Below are positions 1 through 11,009 of a DNA stretch of 64,000 nucleotides, piece by piece; the first letter of the stretch is position 1, and each line of letters starts with the position of its first letter. Origin of the DNA: Symsagittifera roscoffensis (taxonomy: Eukaryota; Xenacoelomorpha; Acoela; Convolutidae); the NCBI RefSeq assembly GCF_963678635.1, contig NC_087065.1, forward strand, positions 76,983,786 through 77,047,785. The letters are read 5' to 3'. Under the pieces are notes generated by a model, which worked only from the letters and a program-made list of their open reading frames with translations, was not told the DNA's origin and did no database searches. Both the position numbers and the translations under genes were made by a program.

Positions 1-343
1 GGTTGATCCATCTTCGATGGAGATGATGATTTTTATCTACTGAACAAAAACAATAGTAATACAATGAGTAGTAGCCCTGTTTTTAGGAGTGACCTCGTGG
101 TCTGGGGATACTGAGACCCAGCCATGAGCTCACTATTTCTGCATGTAATCTAGTTAATTTGAGTGTTTTGACCGAAGCCGAAAGCAGTAACGTTTTTGTC
201 GACCCGATGTTAGAAAGACCACCGAAAAGTACTGGCTTGGTAGAGACGGTGAAAAGCATGCAAAGCTCTGTTTAGACGTTAGCAAGTCGTCTTAAGACTT
301 AGTTTTGTCTTCCGTCGATATGTATCTTCCGGGCGAATGTTAC
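1..343 (-). repeat. S repeat copy 1 (LTR-like, partial)
   Basis: Part of a ~0.9 kb repeat seen four times (here, 344-1195, 12082-12995, 58974-59873). Read on the minus strand this copy starts with TGTAAC at 343 and runs off the window edge. The same TGTAAC start is seen in both plus-oriented copies, so that boundary looks real. Size and TG start suggest a solo LTR of an element whose interior is not in the window; no target-site duplication is evident. The copy abuts copy 2 head to tail. Confidence 0.6.
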
Positions 344-1195
344 AGTGTCAAAATGCAAGTTCGAATTCGAAGTTTTATTGTGTCAGCTTGGCGAGAAAAC
401 TGGCGGTTTTAGCACATCAACGGTGTTAATCGTTCATTTTGACAAACGCGGAATGGTTAATTTGGACTGACATGTTAATTTTTAAAAATTCTTTCGAAAA
501 GAAAGACACGTGACGTCGAAATTTCGCGATAACCAAAAACTGCATAAAAGAAACAGAATAACAGAATTCCTTGAGAAAAACGGTGAACGACAATTGTGCG
601 AGACAGATCGAGATTGAGATAAAAAACGACTATCAGACCATTCCGAGTTGTAACGATTGTGCCGCTACAATCGTTACAACACAAATCCCGAGAACCAGGA
701 AGGATATTGGGACGACGTGTCCAGCCTTCTGAGAAGAGATAAGAGCGTTATTTGCCCGGATTCCAGAATCCGGAGGGGTCTCGGGAGAAAACTGTAACTC
801 TGTTGTTATAATTTTTTAGCTTCTGGTCATGTCCTGAATTAAATTAATAAAATCTAAATTCGTTTTCAGATTATGAGAAGCTGGAAGTTGAGTTAAAGGG
901 TTGATCCATCTTCGATGGAGATGATGATTTTTATCTACTGTATCTACAATAGTAATATAATAAATAAGTACTAGCCCTGTTTTTAAAGGTGACCTCGTGG
1001 TCTGGGGATACTGAGACCCAGCCATGAGCTTACTATTTTTGCATATAATTAAATTACTTTGAGTGTTTTAACCGAAGCCAGAAGCAGTAACGTTTTTGTC
1101 GAACCGATGTTAGGAAAAGCAACAAAGGAACTGGCTTTGGCAGAGACGGTGAAAAGCATGTAGAGCTGTGTTTAGACGCTAGCCAGTCGTTTTAG
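344..1195 (-). repeat. S repeat copy 2 (LTR-like, truncated)
   Basis: Directly follows copy 1 in the same orientation. Read on the minus strand it lacks about the first 110 bases of the unit: similarity to 58974-59873 stops near 1195 and R-block sequence takes over. The small open frames inside are not conserved between S copies, so I call no gene here. Confidence 0.6.
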
Positions 1196-1945
1196 CGATA
1201 TATTGTTGTTACAGGCATTTATATCAGTCAGGATCTTTATGTCAAAATTTGTGGACCGTTTCTGGTGCTTGTTTTGTAGGGTTATTTGAGTATTTAAGCA
1301 CGTTAATGCTAATTTGCGCTCAATCCGGAAGGGTCTCGGGATTAGGAAAGAAGACTGATCCGGCAAGCAGTGCGAGGAGCGACAAGAAGGGGCTCAAGGA
1401 CAACAACAATCGACTGTTGGGTATCGTTAACAAGTTTTGTATCCCTTTTGGTACAAAAAGTAAGATTTTAATCTGTCGGGGGGCTCGACAGTGACTGCAC
1501 TGTAGTGACCCTTCACCGAACTGCGGATTTCCGAGTTAAGCACCTTAATTCGGATATTGATCAAACCCGGAGGGATAAAACATTACTAGTTTTTACTATT
1601 TATTCAGCCTATATTAATACTCATCTAACGTTTTCCAGTGAAGAACACAGTAAGCAGACTGGTTTTTAGGGTCAAAAGAGTGATATTTTGATCCCCCCAC
1701 AAGAAGCAATTTTTAAGATATCGATAATTTTTGAAAGGGAAAAAGCGCTAAACTAGTGACTAACGTCGTAACTGTCTTAGTGTAATAGGTGGCACTGGTT
1801 GACTTTAGTTCGGAAGTGGTTGGAACTTATTGGGTACCAAAAGTCGAATTTTCTTGATTTTTGAAAAAACAAAACGCTACAAAATAAAAAAAATTTTGAA
1901 AATTTTGCGTAAGGGCAATAAAAATTGTTGTTCGGACAACTTTCA
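1196..1945 (-). repeat. R block, inverted copy of about 57830-58570
   Basis: This sequence reappears on the opposite strand at about 57830-58570, including the segment around ggaccgtttctggt and a TTGTCCGAACAA-like stretch near its end. In this arm it lies between S and the minisatellite; in the right arm it is part of a longer repeat starting at 57350. It belongs to the inverted duplication that bounds the window. An 81-residue open frame inside is not preserved in the other copy. Confidence 0.6.
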
Positions 1946-1978
1946 CTAATAAATCTACAGGTTTGAAAAGCTATTTTT

Positions 1979-2545
1979 ACAAACCCGGAGGGGTCTCAAT
2001 CCGGAAGGGTCCCATTTTTACCAATCCGGAAGGGTCCCATTTTCACCAAATTGGAAGGCTCCCATTTTCACCAATCCGGAAGGGTCCTAGTTTCAGCAAT
2101 CCGGATGGGTCCCAATCCGGAAGGGTCCCATTTTCACCAATCCGGAAGGGTCCCATTTTCACCAATCCGGAAGGGTCCTGCTTTCACCAATCTGGAGGGG
2201 TCCCAATCCGAAAGGGTCCCATTTTCACCAATCCGGAGGGGTCCCAATCCAAAAAGGTCCTATTTTCACCAATCCGGAAGTGGCCCACTTTTGGCAATCC
2301 GGAAGGGTCCTATTTTTGGCAATCCGGAAGGGTTCTATTTTTGCCAATCCGGAAGAGTCCTAGTTTTGCCAATCCGGAAGGGTCCTTTTTTTGCCAATCC
2401 AGAAGAGTCCTAATTTTGCCAATCCGGAAGGATCCCAATTTTGCCAATCCGGAAGGGTCCTAATTTTGTCAATCCGGAAGGGCCCTAATTTCGCTAATCC
2501 GGAAGTGTTTTAATTTTGCCAATTCGGAAGGGTGCGATTTTGTCA
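1979..2545. repeat. 25-bp minisatellite in the retroelement leader
   Basis: About 23 tandem units of the form AATCCGGAAGGGTCC plus a T-rich tail; three units are shortened to 16 bp. Units near the gag side end in TTTTGCC and distal ones in TTTTCACC, and the mirror array at 63119-63405 shows the same gradient. Because 25 is not a multiple of three, the repeat reads open in more than one frame, producing spurious repetitive peptides. Most units contain CCGGAAG, which resembles the ETS-factor core; that role is inference. Confidence 0.9.
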
Positions 2546-3295
2546 ATACTTAAGTAGACAAAAGAAAAGTAAATAGTGAAAGGTCTTAGGTTATTAGGAG
2601 TCAGGCTAGAAACCAGTGAATGCACTGGTAAATTGCCTTTTAAAAAGACCAGAGCTAAACAAAACATGTCTGAACCCGGATATTTGCGACACTAAGTCTA
2701 ATTGAAATAAAAATTTGACACTAATTTGTGTGCATCAAATTCCAGATAATTTTTGGAAAAGTGATTGCCTTGAGGATTTTAGTAGGAATAGCTCGGGCAA
2801 TCCGAAGGCAGATAGGTAACACAGGGCTCGGTGTGTGCAATAGACGCCCACTTGAGAAAAATACTGCCTTCAAGTTTTCTCTGTTTAGTGCGGGACTGAA
2901 CAGGGAAAGCTCTTTCTTTAGAAACAAGTTCGACCATTGTATGGCGACTGACTAAAGTACAAAATACATACATTTTTCTTTGAAAAAAAACTTAACTTCC
3001 TTCGTTTTTAGCTTTAAATCAATAATATTTGTTCTTGATTGAGTAGTGAGTACACTATCTTTTAAATATATTGATATCATCAGACTGTGCTAGCTTCATA
3101 TCTAACAAACAATAATCAAATGTTGTAAATAAAGTGTATACACGCTGTACTGTGATAACATACAAGGATTCATAGTCACTGTTTAAGTGAAAGTTTTGGA
3201 ATTTATTGTGTTGTGTTATTATTATCAGTATTCAAACAATAAGGACACTAGCAATCGAATTGAGTGTATAGGCAGTAAGAAGTGATAAATCGAAA
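2546..3295 (+). other. leader between minisatellite and gag
   Basis: About 750 bases with no convincing gene. It is matched in inverted orientation by 62366-63118, which also lies between a minisatellite and a gag start, so it is the 5-prime leader of the plus-strand element. Small open frames around 2721-2973 exist on both strands but are not maintained as coding in the mirror copy. I did not find a clear tRNA primer-binding site. Confidence 0.55.
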
Positions 3296-4817
3296 ATGAC
3301 CCTGTATAAGTCAAGAATACCTAAACTAAGTGATAGCTCGAGGAAATTTTTACCTGAGAAACAAAGAAAGGCAATGAACGAATCTTTTTTTTTGGAAAAG
3401 ATTGCACGAACCTGACCGATAAAGGGATGAAAGTTTCAGGCGGATTGGTTGAAACCAGGAGTCAAAAGTCCTCAGAAGGACAAAAGGCAATGTTAGAAGT
3501 AGAGGTCCACCCGGACCCTGCCATAGACGAAAATCGGGCGGGCCATGGATCGGAAGGGAGTGAAAACAGAAAATTGGCGAGTGAATCTACTCCAGTAGAA
3601 AAAGGCGAAGATTTTGCCACTTCCACCAGGACACTAGACCGAGAAGAGATGTTGGAACTGTCCGACATCTCTACTGAAAACGTGGTGACTACAAGATCAC
3701 CCACTGACAAGACTATGATGCATGAGGTGACGGAGAAACCGGCAACGTCCTCCTCGTTTTCAGAAAGAGTGGAGAACACGTTGGGAAACTTCTTTCCATT
3801 TAACATGGTATCGGATACAGGCGATAAAGCAGAAACACCGGAAGAGGAGGAGGACGATGACGAACAAGATGACTTCGAATCACAAATAAACCTCAATAGT
3901 TGGACTCAGGATAATGATGCATACAACAATAGAAAGACTGGCTCTACATACATATTTGGTGTGGCCAGGACAATAAGCAAGTCCACAAATGGATCAAGCC
4001 AGTCAGGAGATTTTGTGACCATGACAAATTCGGTAGTGCGACCTGGGAAGAACAGAAATACAGGGCCATGTAACCCACCAGCGGATCCAGAAGCGAATTA
4101 TGAAGAGACGTCGAGGCAGAGAAGTAAGACTCGAGTTTCGACCAGCACCAAGCTACCTAGAACCGATAGGGTAACACCACCACTTGTGAAGCCATTAGTG
4201 GACAACGGATCATCAATCGAAGAAAACTTGACCAACATAAGAAACAGAATAGGAGAACAGAATGAACAGATGTCCTTAAGAATGAGTGGACTAGAGAGGG
4301 CAGTCCACGTCGAGAGGAAAAGCCTGCGGGAAGAGATCAACCGCAACAGACAAGAATTTAGCAGAAGCAAAAAACGCTTGAAGGAGAGGACGGATGAACA
4401 TTTGACCAAAAAAAGTCGCGAATGACGAGAGAAATTGAGCAAAGAGAATTACGATTAAGAGATGACATGGAGAAGTTGAGAATTCAGCAAGAGCAGACTC
4501 TTGGGACTCTTGACACGAAGATAGACGCGATGATGGAGAGGCGAACTCAGGCTATCATGGATAGGTTGAATGGGCTTCTAGGAAACCGGAGTGGGTCGAA
4601 CAATGGGGAAACAAACTCAGGAGGTTCCAGCGGGGAGCCGAGAGTGAACTTCAATGAACAACCCAATAGACGAAAGACATATGGATCCACTAGAGGAAGG
4701 GGCAGCTCATCCAGCTATGCCACAGGGGACAGTAGGCCGCGGGCCCAAACATCAGAAGAAGTTCAACTGGCAACGGACCGACCTCAAACGAACGACCGAC
4801 GCAAGACCCACATGTGA
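3296..4817 (+). pseudogene. gag: Ty3/gypsy gag, N-terminal region (left element)
   Basis: The start at 3296 is chosen because the mirror copy (ATG at 62365, minus) begins the same way (RIPKLSD followed by EKQRKAMN). The first ~40 codons end at a TGA and the reading continues in another frame: 3427-4425 is 332 residues, acidic with a Glu/Asp run near residue 140, then Arg/Glu-rich and probably coiled coil near its end. A further one-base shift at 4422 moves reading into a second helical segment followed by a Gly/Ser/Arg-rich stretch. Gag would form the particle shell. The frameshifts make this a pseudogene. Confidence 0.7.
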
Positions 4818-5694
4818 ATGGGAGTCGTGATTCCGTGAACTGGGGACATGCGTATCAGGGAAGAAGTCATGCAAGCGATTCGAACGCGAGTGAAAACCCA
4901 GAGCCTATATCAGAGGGCAATGATGCACAAGCGGGGCATTCTCGAGACGCAACATCAATGGCCACAGCCTTTGAACCTCTGAACAGGTTCTTGAAAACAT
5001 TGCTTACGAGGTTATCTAGAACCAGTGAACGCAGTGAAAAGTCCAGAAGGGTTTTTAAGAAACCAAGACGCTATAAAGACGAATCTGATGGCTGTATTGA
5101 TACCTGGATAGAGGTAATGAAACTGCATTTTGAAGAGGAGGACTTGAATGAGAGACAAGAAGGCAGTGCGCCCACCAGTAACCTGGAAGGGACAGCCCTA
5201 AACTGCGTGATAGCCAAAAAGCAATACCAGCGGGACACTGCTGAAAAATCTTTGAAATCTTGTTAAATCGTTTTGGCTCAGCAGTACAAGGACACCAAGC
5301 GATGATGCGCTTCGAGAAAAGGAGGCAACGTGAAGACGAGACAATAGTTAAGTTTTTCGACGATTTGGAGATGCTTAGAAGGCGTAGCCAACCAGATGAG
5401 TCAAACAGAAGGATGAACCTTGCAGTAGCCTCAAAATTCATCTGCGGTGTGAAAAATGACGAGCTTCGAACGATGTTAGCGACACATTACACACCATTTT
5501 CAACCAATGCGCCAACACCAGAGGAGTTGAGACTCAAGTCAAAGGAATATCTTTTACTAAAACCTCCATCGAGATCTGGCTATTACAAAAAATTTATGGC
5601 AATTTTAACAATGGACCAGCTACCCAAGGTAACAATTGGTACAAGTCAAGGGACGACATGGACAAGAGACGCTCTTGTGCAAAATGCAGTTTGA
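4814..5694 (+). pseudogene. gag: gag capsid-like region (left element)
   Basis: Two overlapping frames (4814-5266 and 5260-5694) together form one capsid-like stretch. Visible landmarks are IDTWIEVMKLHF, then LLNRFG..QGHQAMMRFEKR followed by FFDDLEMLRRRSQPDE and NLAVASKFI, the helical pattern typical of retrotransposon Gag. The same protein is encoded on the minus strand at 56379-57114 in body F. The frame break near 5260 separates the two halves here. Confidence 0.7.
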
Positions 5695-6100
5695 CGGACC
5701 ATCATGTGTCAGCACGCGCAACCTACAAACAGGGCATGAAAGCGATAAGCTATAGCCTCGAGGATGATGATGCGTCAGAGGTCGATCATGAAGATTTCAT
5801 GAGGGTAGTAATTGCAAAAATCGGCCCAAGGTGTTTCTTTTGTAAATTGGAGGGTCATTTTAAATCGGATTGTCCACAATTTGGGGATGATATGGCAGAC
5901 ATCAAGCTTCCAAGGCATGAGGAAGCGTTATCGGGTGTGAAAGCCAGCAAGGCGCGCCTGTTCAGTGAAGCGGAGTCACGCAGAAAAGAGAAACCACAAG
6001 AGCTGGCAACAAAGAGATGCAGGCAGTAACGGAAAAGATACGTGAACCGGAACCGGTGACTGCGACAGATGATTTCAACATCGACTATAAGGCAGCAGCA
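5658..6100 (+). pseudogene. gag: gag nucleocapsid with CCHC zinc knuckle (left element)
   Basis: The 123-residue frame 5658-6029 contains a canonical zinc knuckle CFFCKLEGHFKSDC (C-x2-C-x4-H-x4-C), normally used to bind genomic RNA. Upstream is CAKCSLTDHH, a second C-x2-C with a His pair that may bind metal too. The C-terminal part is Lys/Arg/Glu-rich. It overlaps the capsid frame by 37 bases in another register, so gag is frameshifted here. In body F the first Cys cluster survives but the CCHC knuckle is cut off by a rearrangement near 56260. Confidence 0.75.
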
Positions 6101-6229
6101 TGAGATGCCTTATACAGAGTCCAGCAGGAAGTGGTGACGAAGGAGATCGAACAAAAGGTGAAGCTCGAACTAGAGAAAGAGAAAACTCAGTAAAGGCTAA
6201 ACGCCTTCGAGCCATCGGAAGTCGAAGAA

Positions 6230-7255
6230 AAGAAAGCACCAAGCAGTTTGAGCATGAAACTAAACGTGATCTCTGTGCAGACGTTCGGCATGGTGCCACA
6301 AGGAAGCAGAATACAATCAATAATTTCAGTTGCCGGACATCAGGTGATCAGGAACCTAAATGAACCCTCAGAGTTCACTATGATGCATTTAGATACATAT
6401 GCAGAATATCTGAGACAGGTAGAGCCTCGCACTGAGTCAACGGCTGTGCGAGCGTTGTTGACAACGGGTGGACCTCGAACAAAGAAACTCCATGGGCGCT
6501 ACGTGGAAGTCGAAGGACCATATCAGGTGATGTTGAACCTTGACAAGATTAGCATCTAAACTAGGATCTGCGTCACAACAGGTAGTGACCAAATGGGGCA
6601 GATCTATTTGGGTCAGGAAGAACTTAAGGTCCGTAGAATCGGCCATGATGACACAATGGAGCAAGTTGCAGTACACATAGGGTACGAGGCAGATGTGACT
6701 GCACATCTGCTAGATATCAATCGGAAGAAATTTGGAGTAACAAGACTACTGGATACAGAAGCAGTGGTAAGCGTGATGCCAGTAAAGACTTGGAAAAGAA
6801 TAGGCTTCACGAGGGAAGATCTCATTCCCACGAACCAGCAAACTTTGTAGCCGGAAGGACACCAATAACGGTCCTTCACATGTGAGGACGCGATCTTTGG
6901 ATGAGCTTCCTGGTGGTATGACTCAGACCAATTCATCTTGGGCTTCAATTTCGTCAGAAATTTTGATGTTATGATTGACTTGAACAACGGCCTAATAAGG
7001 ATTAGAAACCCGACCCGGAAGTATGTTTAGAGACCAATTGATAGGATCATAACAGATGAAAACAAGGTGCCAGTTTTTTTTAGATAGAAAAGTAAAACTA
7101 CAGCCGGGAAAAGCTGTAAAAGCAATTTTTAGGTTGAGAAAATTAAACTCCTTAAGCGATAGTAAACAGGTTTGCCTGGTAGCCAACCCAAATAGTCAAA
7201 GCTTGGTGATTTTGAGCCGGAGCGTTTCAGTAACACGAAACGGACTGTAGGCCGG
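6230..7255 (+). pseudogene. pro: retropepsin-like aspartic protease region (left element)
   Basis: Frames 6248-6559 and 6593-6850 form a conserved lead-in followed by LLDTEAVVSVMP, which aligns with the retropepsin D-T/S-G-A active-site loop; here Gly is replaced by Glu, so activity is unlikely. After a stop at 6848 the downstream remnant FILGFNFVRNFDVMIDL (about 6940-6980) matches the family's second conserved block. The enzyme would cleave the Gag-Pol precursor. Body F has lost the active-site part by deletion. Confidence 0.65.
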
Positions 7256-7560
7256 TGTGTTATTGAACACACTGGACACCACGGTTGGGATCCAGCGTGG
7301 AAAGAAACTTGGTTAAGTTTTGCCGATGAACATCGACTATGAGGAGACAAAAAACTTAAAGAGATATAACGTGAAAAATTGCCCGAATCAAGCCAACAAA
7401 GATAAAAATTTAAAGAGAATTAAGGAATTTAAATCTAATAATAAACAGTTTTCAATGAAATCCGAAAGGAATGACGGCTTGTCGAGCTGCTAGAACTTTC
7501 CGGAACGCCCCTCGTCGTACGAATTGGAATCCGATAAACCTGTTTTGCCGGAGAAAGAAC
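7056..7560 (+). pseudogene. protease-RT connecting region (left element)
   Basis: Open at 7056-7250 with KQVCLVANPNSQSLVILSR followed by SVSVTRNGL; the equivalent stretch is read on the minus strand at 55770-55964. The segment then continues with stops to the start of RT. In gypsy polyproteins such a stretch joins protease and reverse transcriptase; I recognise no catalytic motif. It is useful mainly as proof that the left element and body F are homologous outside their enzymes. Confidence 0.5.
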
Positions 7561-8450
7561 ACTTGAGAGGTCAAATAGGTGAGGGAGATTTTGAATCACT
7601 GAGGGTGGTTTTAAATCGGAACGCGGACGTATTTTCAAACATAAGGCGGATATCGGTTGTTGCAACTTCGTCGAACATGAAGTAGAATTAGAGGAAGGCG
7701 CCATTCCTCATAGGGAAGGCGCAAGACGAATGACGCCTCATAAATTGGAAGCGTGCCGGGCGGAAATAGAAATGTTACTCGAATATGACATGATAGAACC
7801 CTCGAATTTGCCTTGGGCTTGTGGGGTTGTCATGGCCAAAAAGAAAGGGGCAGCTCAGGTTTTGTTGCGACTTTCGTTACCTGAACCTAGTGACATTAAA
7901 AGCTGCGTACCCGATACCGCGAATAGACGAGAGCCTCTCGAGACTTGGCGACGCCAAGTTATTCAACACACTGGACTTGGGTTCTGCCTTCTGGCAGGTC
8001 ACTTTGCGGAAGAAGGGCAGAGACAAGGCCGGATTCGCATGTGAATTGGGTTGGTACCAGTGGAAGAGGATGCCTTTTGGCTTGTGCAACGCCACGGTGA
8101 CCTTTCAAAGACTGATGGCTCAGGCTTTGACCAGAGTAACGAAGAAGTACGGGAATCTTGTGATGTGTTACGTGGATGACGACGTGGTCATAGCAACACC
8201 CACCTTGGCAGACCACATGGATCGACTCGATGAGGTCTTTTGTTGAATGAAAAGAGCCGGCTTGAAATGCAAACCATCGAAATAAGAAATCCTTAGAAAT
8301 TCAATCAAGTACCTGGGAGGAATGGTGGACAGTCATGGCGTAAGACCGGACCCAGAGGCAGTGGAAGCCGCGTTGACATGGTAGTCCTCCAGAACGGACA
8401 CACAACTCATGAGCTTCCTGGGGTTTGCCAATTAATACCGTGAGATCATA
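7560..8450 (+). pseudogene. pol: Ty3/gypsy reverse transcriptase (left element)
   Basis: The RT domain is spread over several frames. Visible blocks are FCCDFRYLN, AYPIPRIDESL, LDLGSAFWQV, MPFGLCNA and the catalytic YVDD at about 8170, here YVDDD, one Asp codon longer than in body F (YVDDM) or body A (YVDDV). Frameshifts lie near 7640 and 7855, and a TGA follows EVFC at 8244. The enzyme would copy element RNA to cDNA. No functional product is expected. Confidence 0.85.
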
Positions 8451-8950
8451 AAAAGATACGCAGACAAGGTGTACCCCATGCAGAAACTGATGCGCAACAA
8501 AGGAAAGAAGTTCGAATGGAACGAAGAAGCTCAAGCTGCCTCCGAGAACAAAAAGCGGGAACTGTGCGAGGCGCCAGTGCTTTGCATGCCTACAGAGAGG
8601 GGCATGTACATTCTTGACACTGATGCATCAGTAGTAGCCATCTCGGGAATACTGCATCAAGAGCAGGAGTCGTATGGGAGAACAGTTCTCCGTCCCATTG
8701 CATATGGCAGTAAAGTGTTGAGTGACACTGAAATGAAATATGATGCACCGAAGGCAGAAATAATTGCAGTGGCCACATTCGTGGAGAAGTACCGCGCATA
8801 CTTAGGGAGTACTCCCTTTAAACTACGCGTGGACAACAGAGCGTTATCCTGGATGAAGACGTACTCGATGGACCAGAGTTCAGCAACTAGTATCCTCGCA
8901 ACTAGTATCCTCGATACCCCAAAACGTCTTGACCAGTACGTCATATAAAC
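8451..8950 (+). pseudogene. pol: RNase H domain (left element)
   Basis: A 159-residue open frame (8469-8948) follows RT. It holds YILDTDASVVAISGILHQE (first catalytic Asp), RPIAYGSKVLS, KAEIIAV (Glu) and LRVDNRALSW (second Asp), the usual RNase H pattern of Ty3/gypsy elements. This domain lacks the two nonsense codons found in the corresponding positions of bodies A, C and F, so the plus-strand element separated from the array lineage before those lesions. A short duplication around ATSILATSIL (8884-8910) is specific to this copy. Confidence 0.8.
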
Positions 8951-9690
8951 GAAAAGAACAGGTGAAAGGGACACACAGGAAAATGGTTACCTTTGACGAT
9001 CATGATCAGAAAGGTGAAGAATCTGAAGAAGACCCGGGACAAGAATGCTTTTCCGGGGTGTCAGGTGTAGAAGAAAATCTTCAAGGTAGGGAACAAGACC
9101 TGGAGGATAAAATTTTGTCCGGGGAGTTCAGATGGATGAGCAGAGCGCAGAAAACTGATCCCGAAGATTAAAAAACATGCTCAGTGGCAGAAACTTTCGT
9201 TGATGACTCGAGGAATTCTGGAATTGACACTTATTCGGACGGGAACTCAAGCACAGGATCGGAATTGTCAGAGCTAGCGATCCACACGTTACTAGTGGAG
9301 ACTCGAGCAAGAGACCTAGACAGAGAGGTATATCAAGACCCTGACAGTGATCGCTATATGGCACCCAGCGAAACAGTCTTGGAAAACACAGCGGATGATA
9401 AAGGAAAAATAGCGGTATCGAAACAATCGATGAGTTTGTTGCCGCAGAAAGAAGTAGTCAGGACTGGTCTTCAACCGTTCAGACAAGAGACAGAGCCATT
9501 GGCGAAAATTTGGTGCGTGAAGATGAAAGATGACACGCATCAGCCCGATGAAATGAACACTCAATTGACGGTCATGAAGACCTACTTCAAGGCGAGATAC
9601 AGACTCTCGGACCTACTAAGAGCGCAAAGAAACGACCGCATGACGAGCAGCTTGAAACGGTGGATCAAAAATGTAGGACAAAGGTGACCT
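8951..9690 (+). pseudogene. RNase H-integrase spacer (left element)
   Basis: Frames 8929-9171 and 9184-9687 encode an acidic, Ser/Glu-rich spacer, for example DDSRNSGIDTYSDGNSS, then AKIWCVKMKDDTHQPDEMN leading toward the integrase zinc finger. A TAA near 9170 splits it. The same spacer is recognisable in bodies A (24871-25332) and C (37826-38287) and largely deleted in F near 53905. No enzymatic motif is visible. Confidence 0.5.
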
Positions 9691-10850
9691 GGAGGAAGTC
9701 AGTTACCGTATTCTGAGACAGTACTTCATGCAAAAAGAGGGAAGGTTATATCTGAACAAGGACGGGAACGTGGCTTGTAAAATAAGAGAAGAAGACAAAG
9801 TCTTGTACAAATATAACGCGATTGTGTTGCCGCAACTCTATCAGTCTGAACATTTGTTCAGGTCGCATGATCAGACGGGCCATCAGGGAAATGAAAAAGT
9901 ATACCAGAGGACTCTGAAGCGCTTTGAGTGGCCCGGAATGAAGAAGGCATGTGAGAAATGGGTAACAGCATGTCCATCATGTCAACAGGTCAAGAATCCA
10001 AGGAACACTTCACGAATTATGCAGAGGACGTGCCGTGCATAACTGCCTCAGGAGAAGAGACATGTGTTCATCTAATCGATACGCGTATAGCGAGACATGG
10101 TCGTCCGATGACGTTTCAATCGTACAATGGAACAGCTTTCGTAGGAGAACTTACCAAAGAGCTAATGAGACGCTCTCAGGTGGTCCAAGCTTATTCCACG
10201 ACATACCATCCCCAGACGAATGGCTTGGTGGAGAGGAAAAATTGGAAGCTGGTGTCTATGCTGAGGGTATATTGTTCCAGGTACATGACCGACTAGGACA
10301 GGTAACTTCCAAAGGTGATGGGAGCTTACAACAGGACGCAACCTTCCACCACTGGGGTTAGTCTACACATGATGTTAACCGGACACGAGAAGTCTTTGTC
10401 CTTGACTTTCTTTTACCCAGAGTGTGAGGGAAAGAAAGCATCACCACAGGTCTACGTAAGGGATGTGATTAGATGTCAACAAGAACTAAACGACTTGTGC
10501 AGACGGAATACTCAGCAGGCACAAGCAAGGCAGAGGAAAGTCTTAGATAAAAAACAGCCGGTGCAAAAGCTTTCTCGGTAGGAGATTACGTATGGGTATT
10601 TCAAAACGTTATACCAGCGAAAGGAACAAAAAAGTTCCTAAAGAAGGGGAGGGGACCCTTCATGATTACGGGTGCACCAGGAGGGACGTTTTTACAGACT
10701 GAGTTCTGGCCGAGCCGCTCACTTCGAAAATATTAAGCCACACAACCCATCCACGGAAGACTGGCGTTTACCTGCAGACATGGAAGAAGGCGATTATCTG
10801 ATGATGGACCCTGCCTGCGAGGTCACCAGCGGAAAAAATGGTCATAGAGG
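9691..10850 (+). pseudogene. pol: retroviral-type integrase (left element, inactivated)
   Basis: An N-terminal HHCC zinc finger is present (SHDQTGHQG then CPSCQQVK, 9850-9990). The catalytic core has lost its first block: sequence jumps from VKNPR to EHFTNYAED, where other copies read IDHFTKYAEA after ~40 more residues, so the first Asp is gone. The second Asp is also lost (QSYNGTAF versus QSDNGTAF); the Glu in NGLVERK remains. A GPF/Y-like C-terminal module with YRLSSGRAAHFENIKPH follows near 10690-10740. Two of three catalytic acids are missing, so it cannot catalyse integration. Confidence 0.8.
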
Positions 10851-10923
10851 AACAATCTGTCTGTGCCAGGCAATTGGTCATCACCCAGTCCCATGTCTAT
10901 GGCTTCTTCGACACGCCTTTTTT
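10851..10923 (-). mobile_element. 73-bp inverted scrap of ORFx
   Basis: The segment matches the plus strand at about 16614-16690 of body A (also 33117-33190 and 47930-48003). ORFx runs on the minus strand there, so relative to the plus-strand pol this piece is inverted. It ends the recognisable part of the left element and marks a rearrangement breakpoint. Confidence 0.7.
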
Positions 10924-11009
10924 GAAACGGAACAAACTCTGATAAATAGAAACATCAAAATTGAGAGACAAAACATCACATCCTCAAAAACGGCTAAAGT
11001 TAAGGAAAA

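Noticed and set aside
1963-2463. 166-residue plus-strand open frame rich in PIRKGP/NPEGS repeats
   Set aside because: Translation of the 25-bp minisatellite; other frames are open too and the right-hand array gives no matching protein start.
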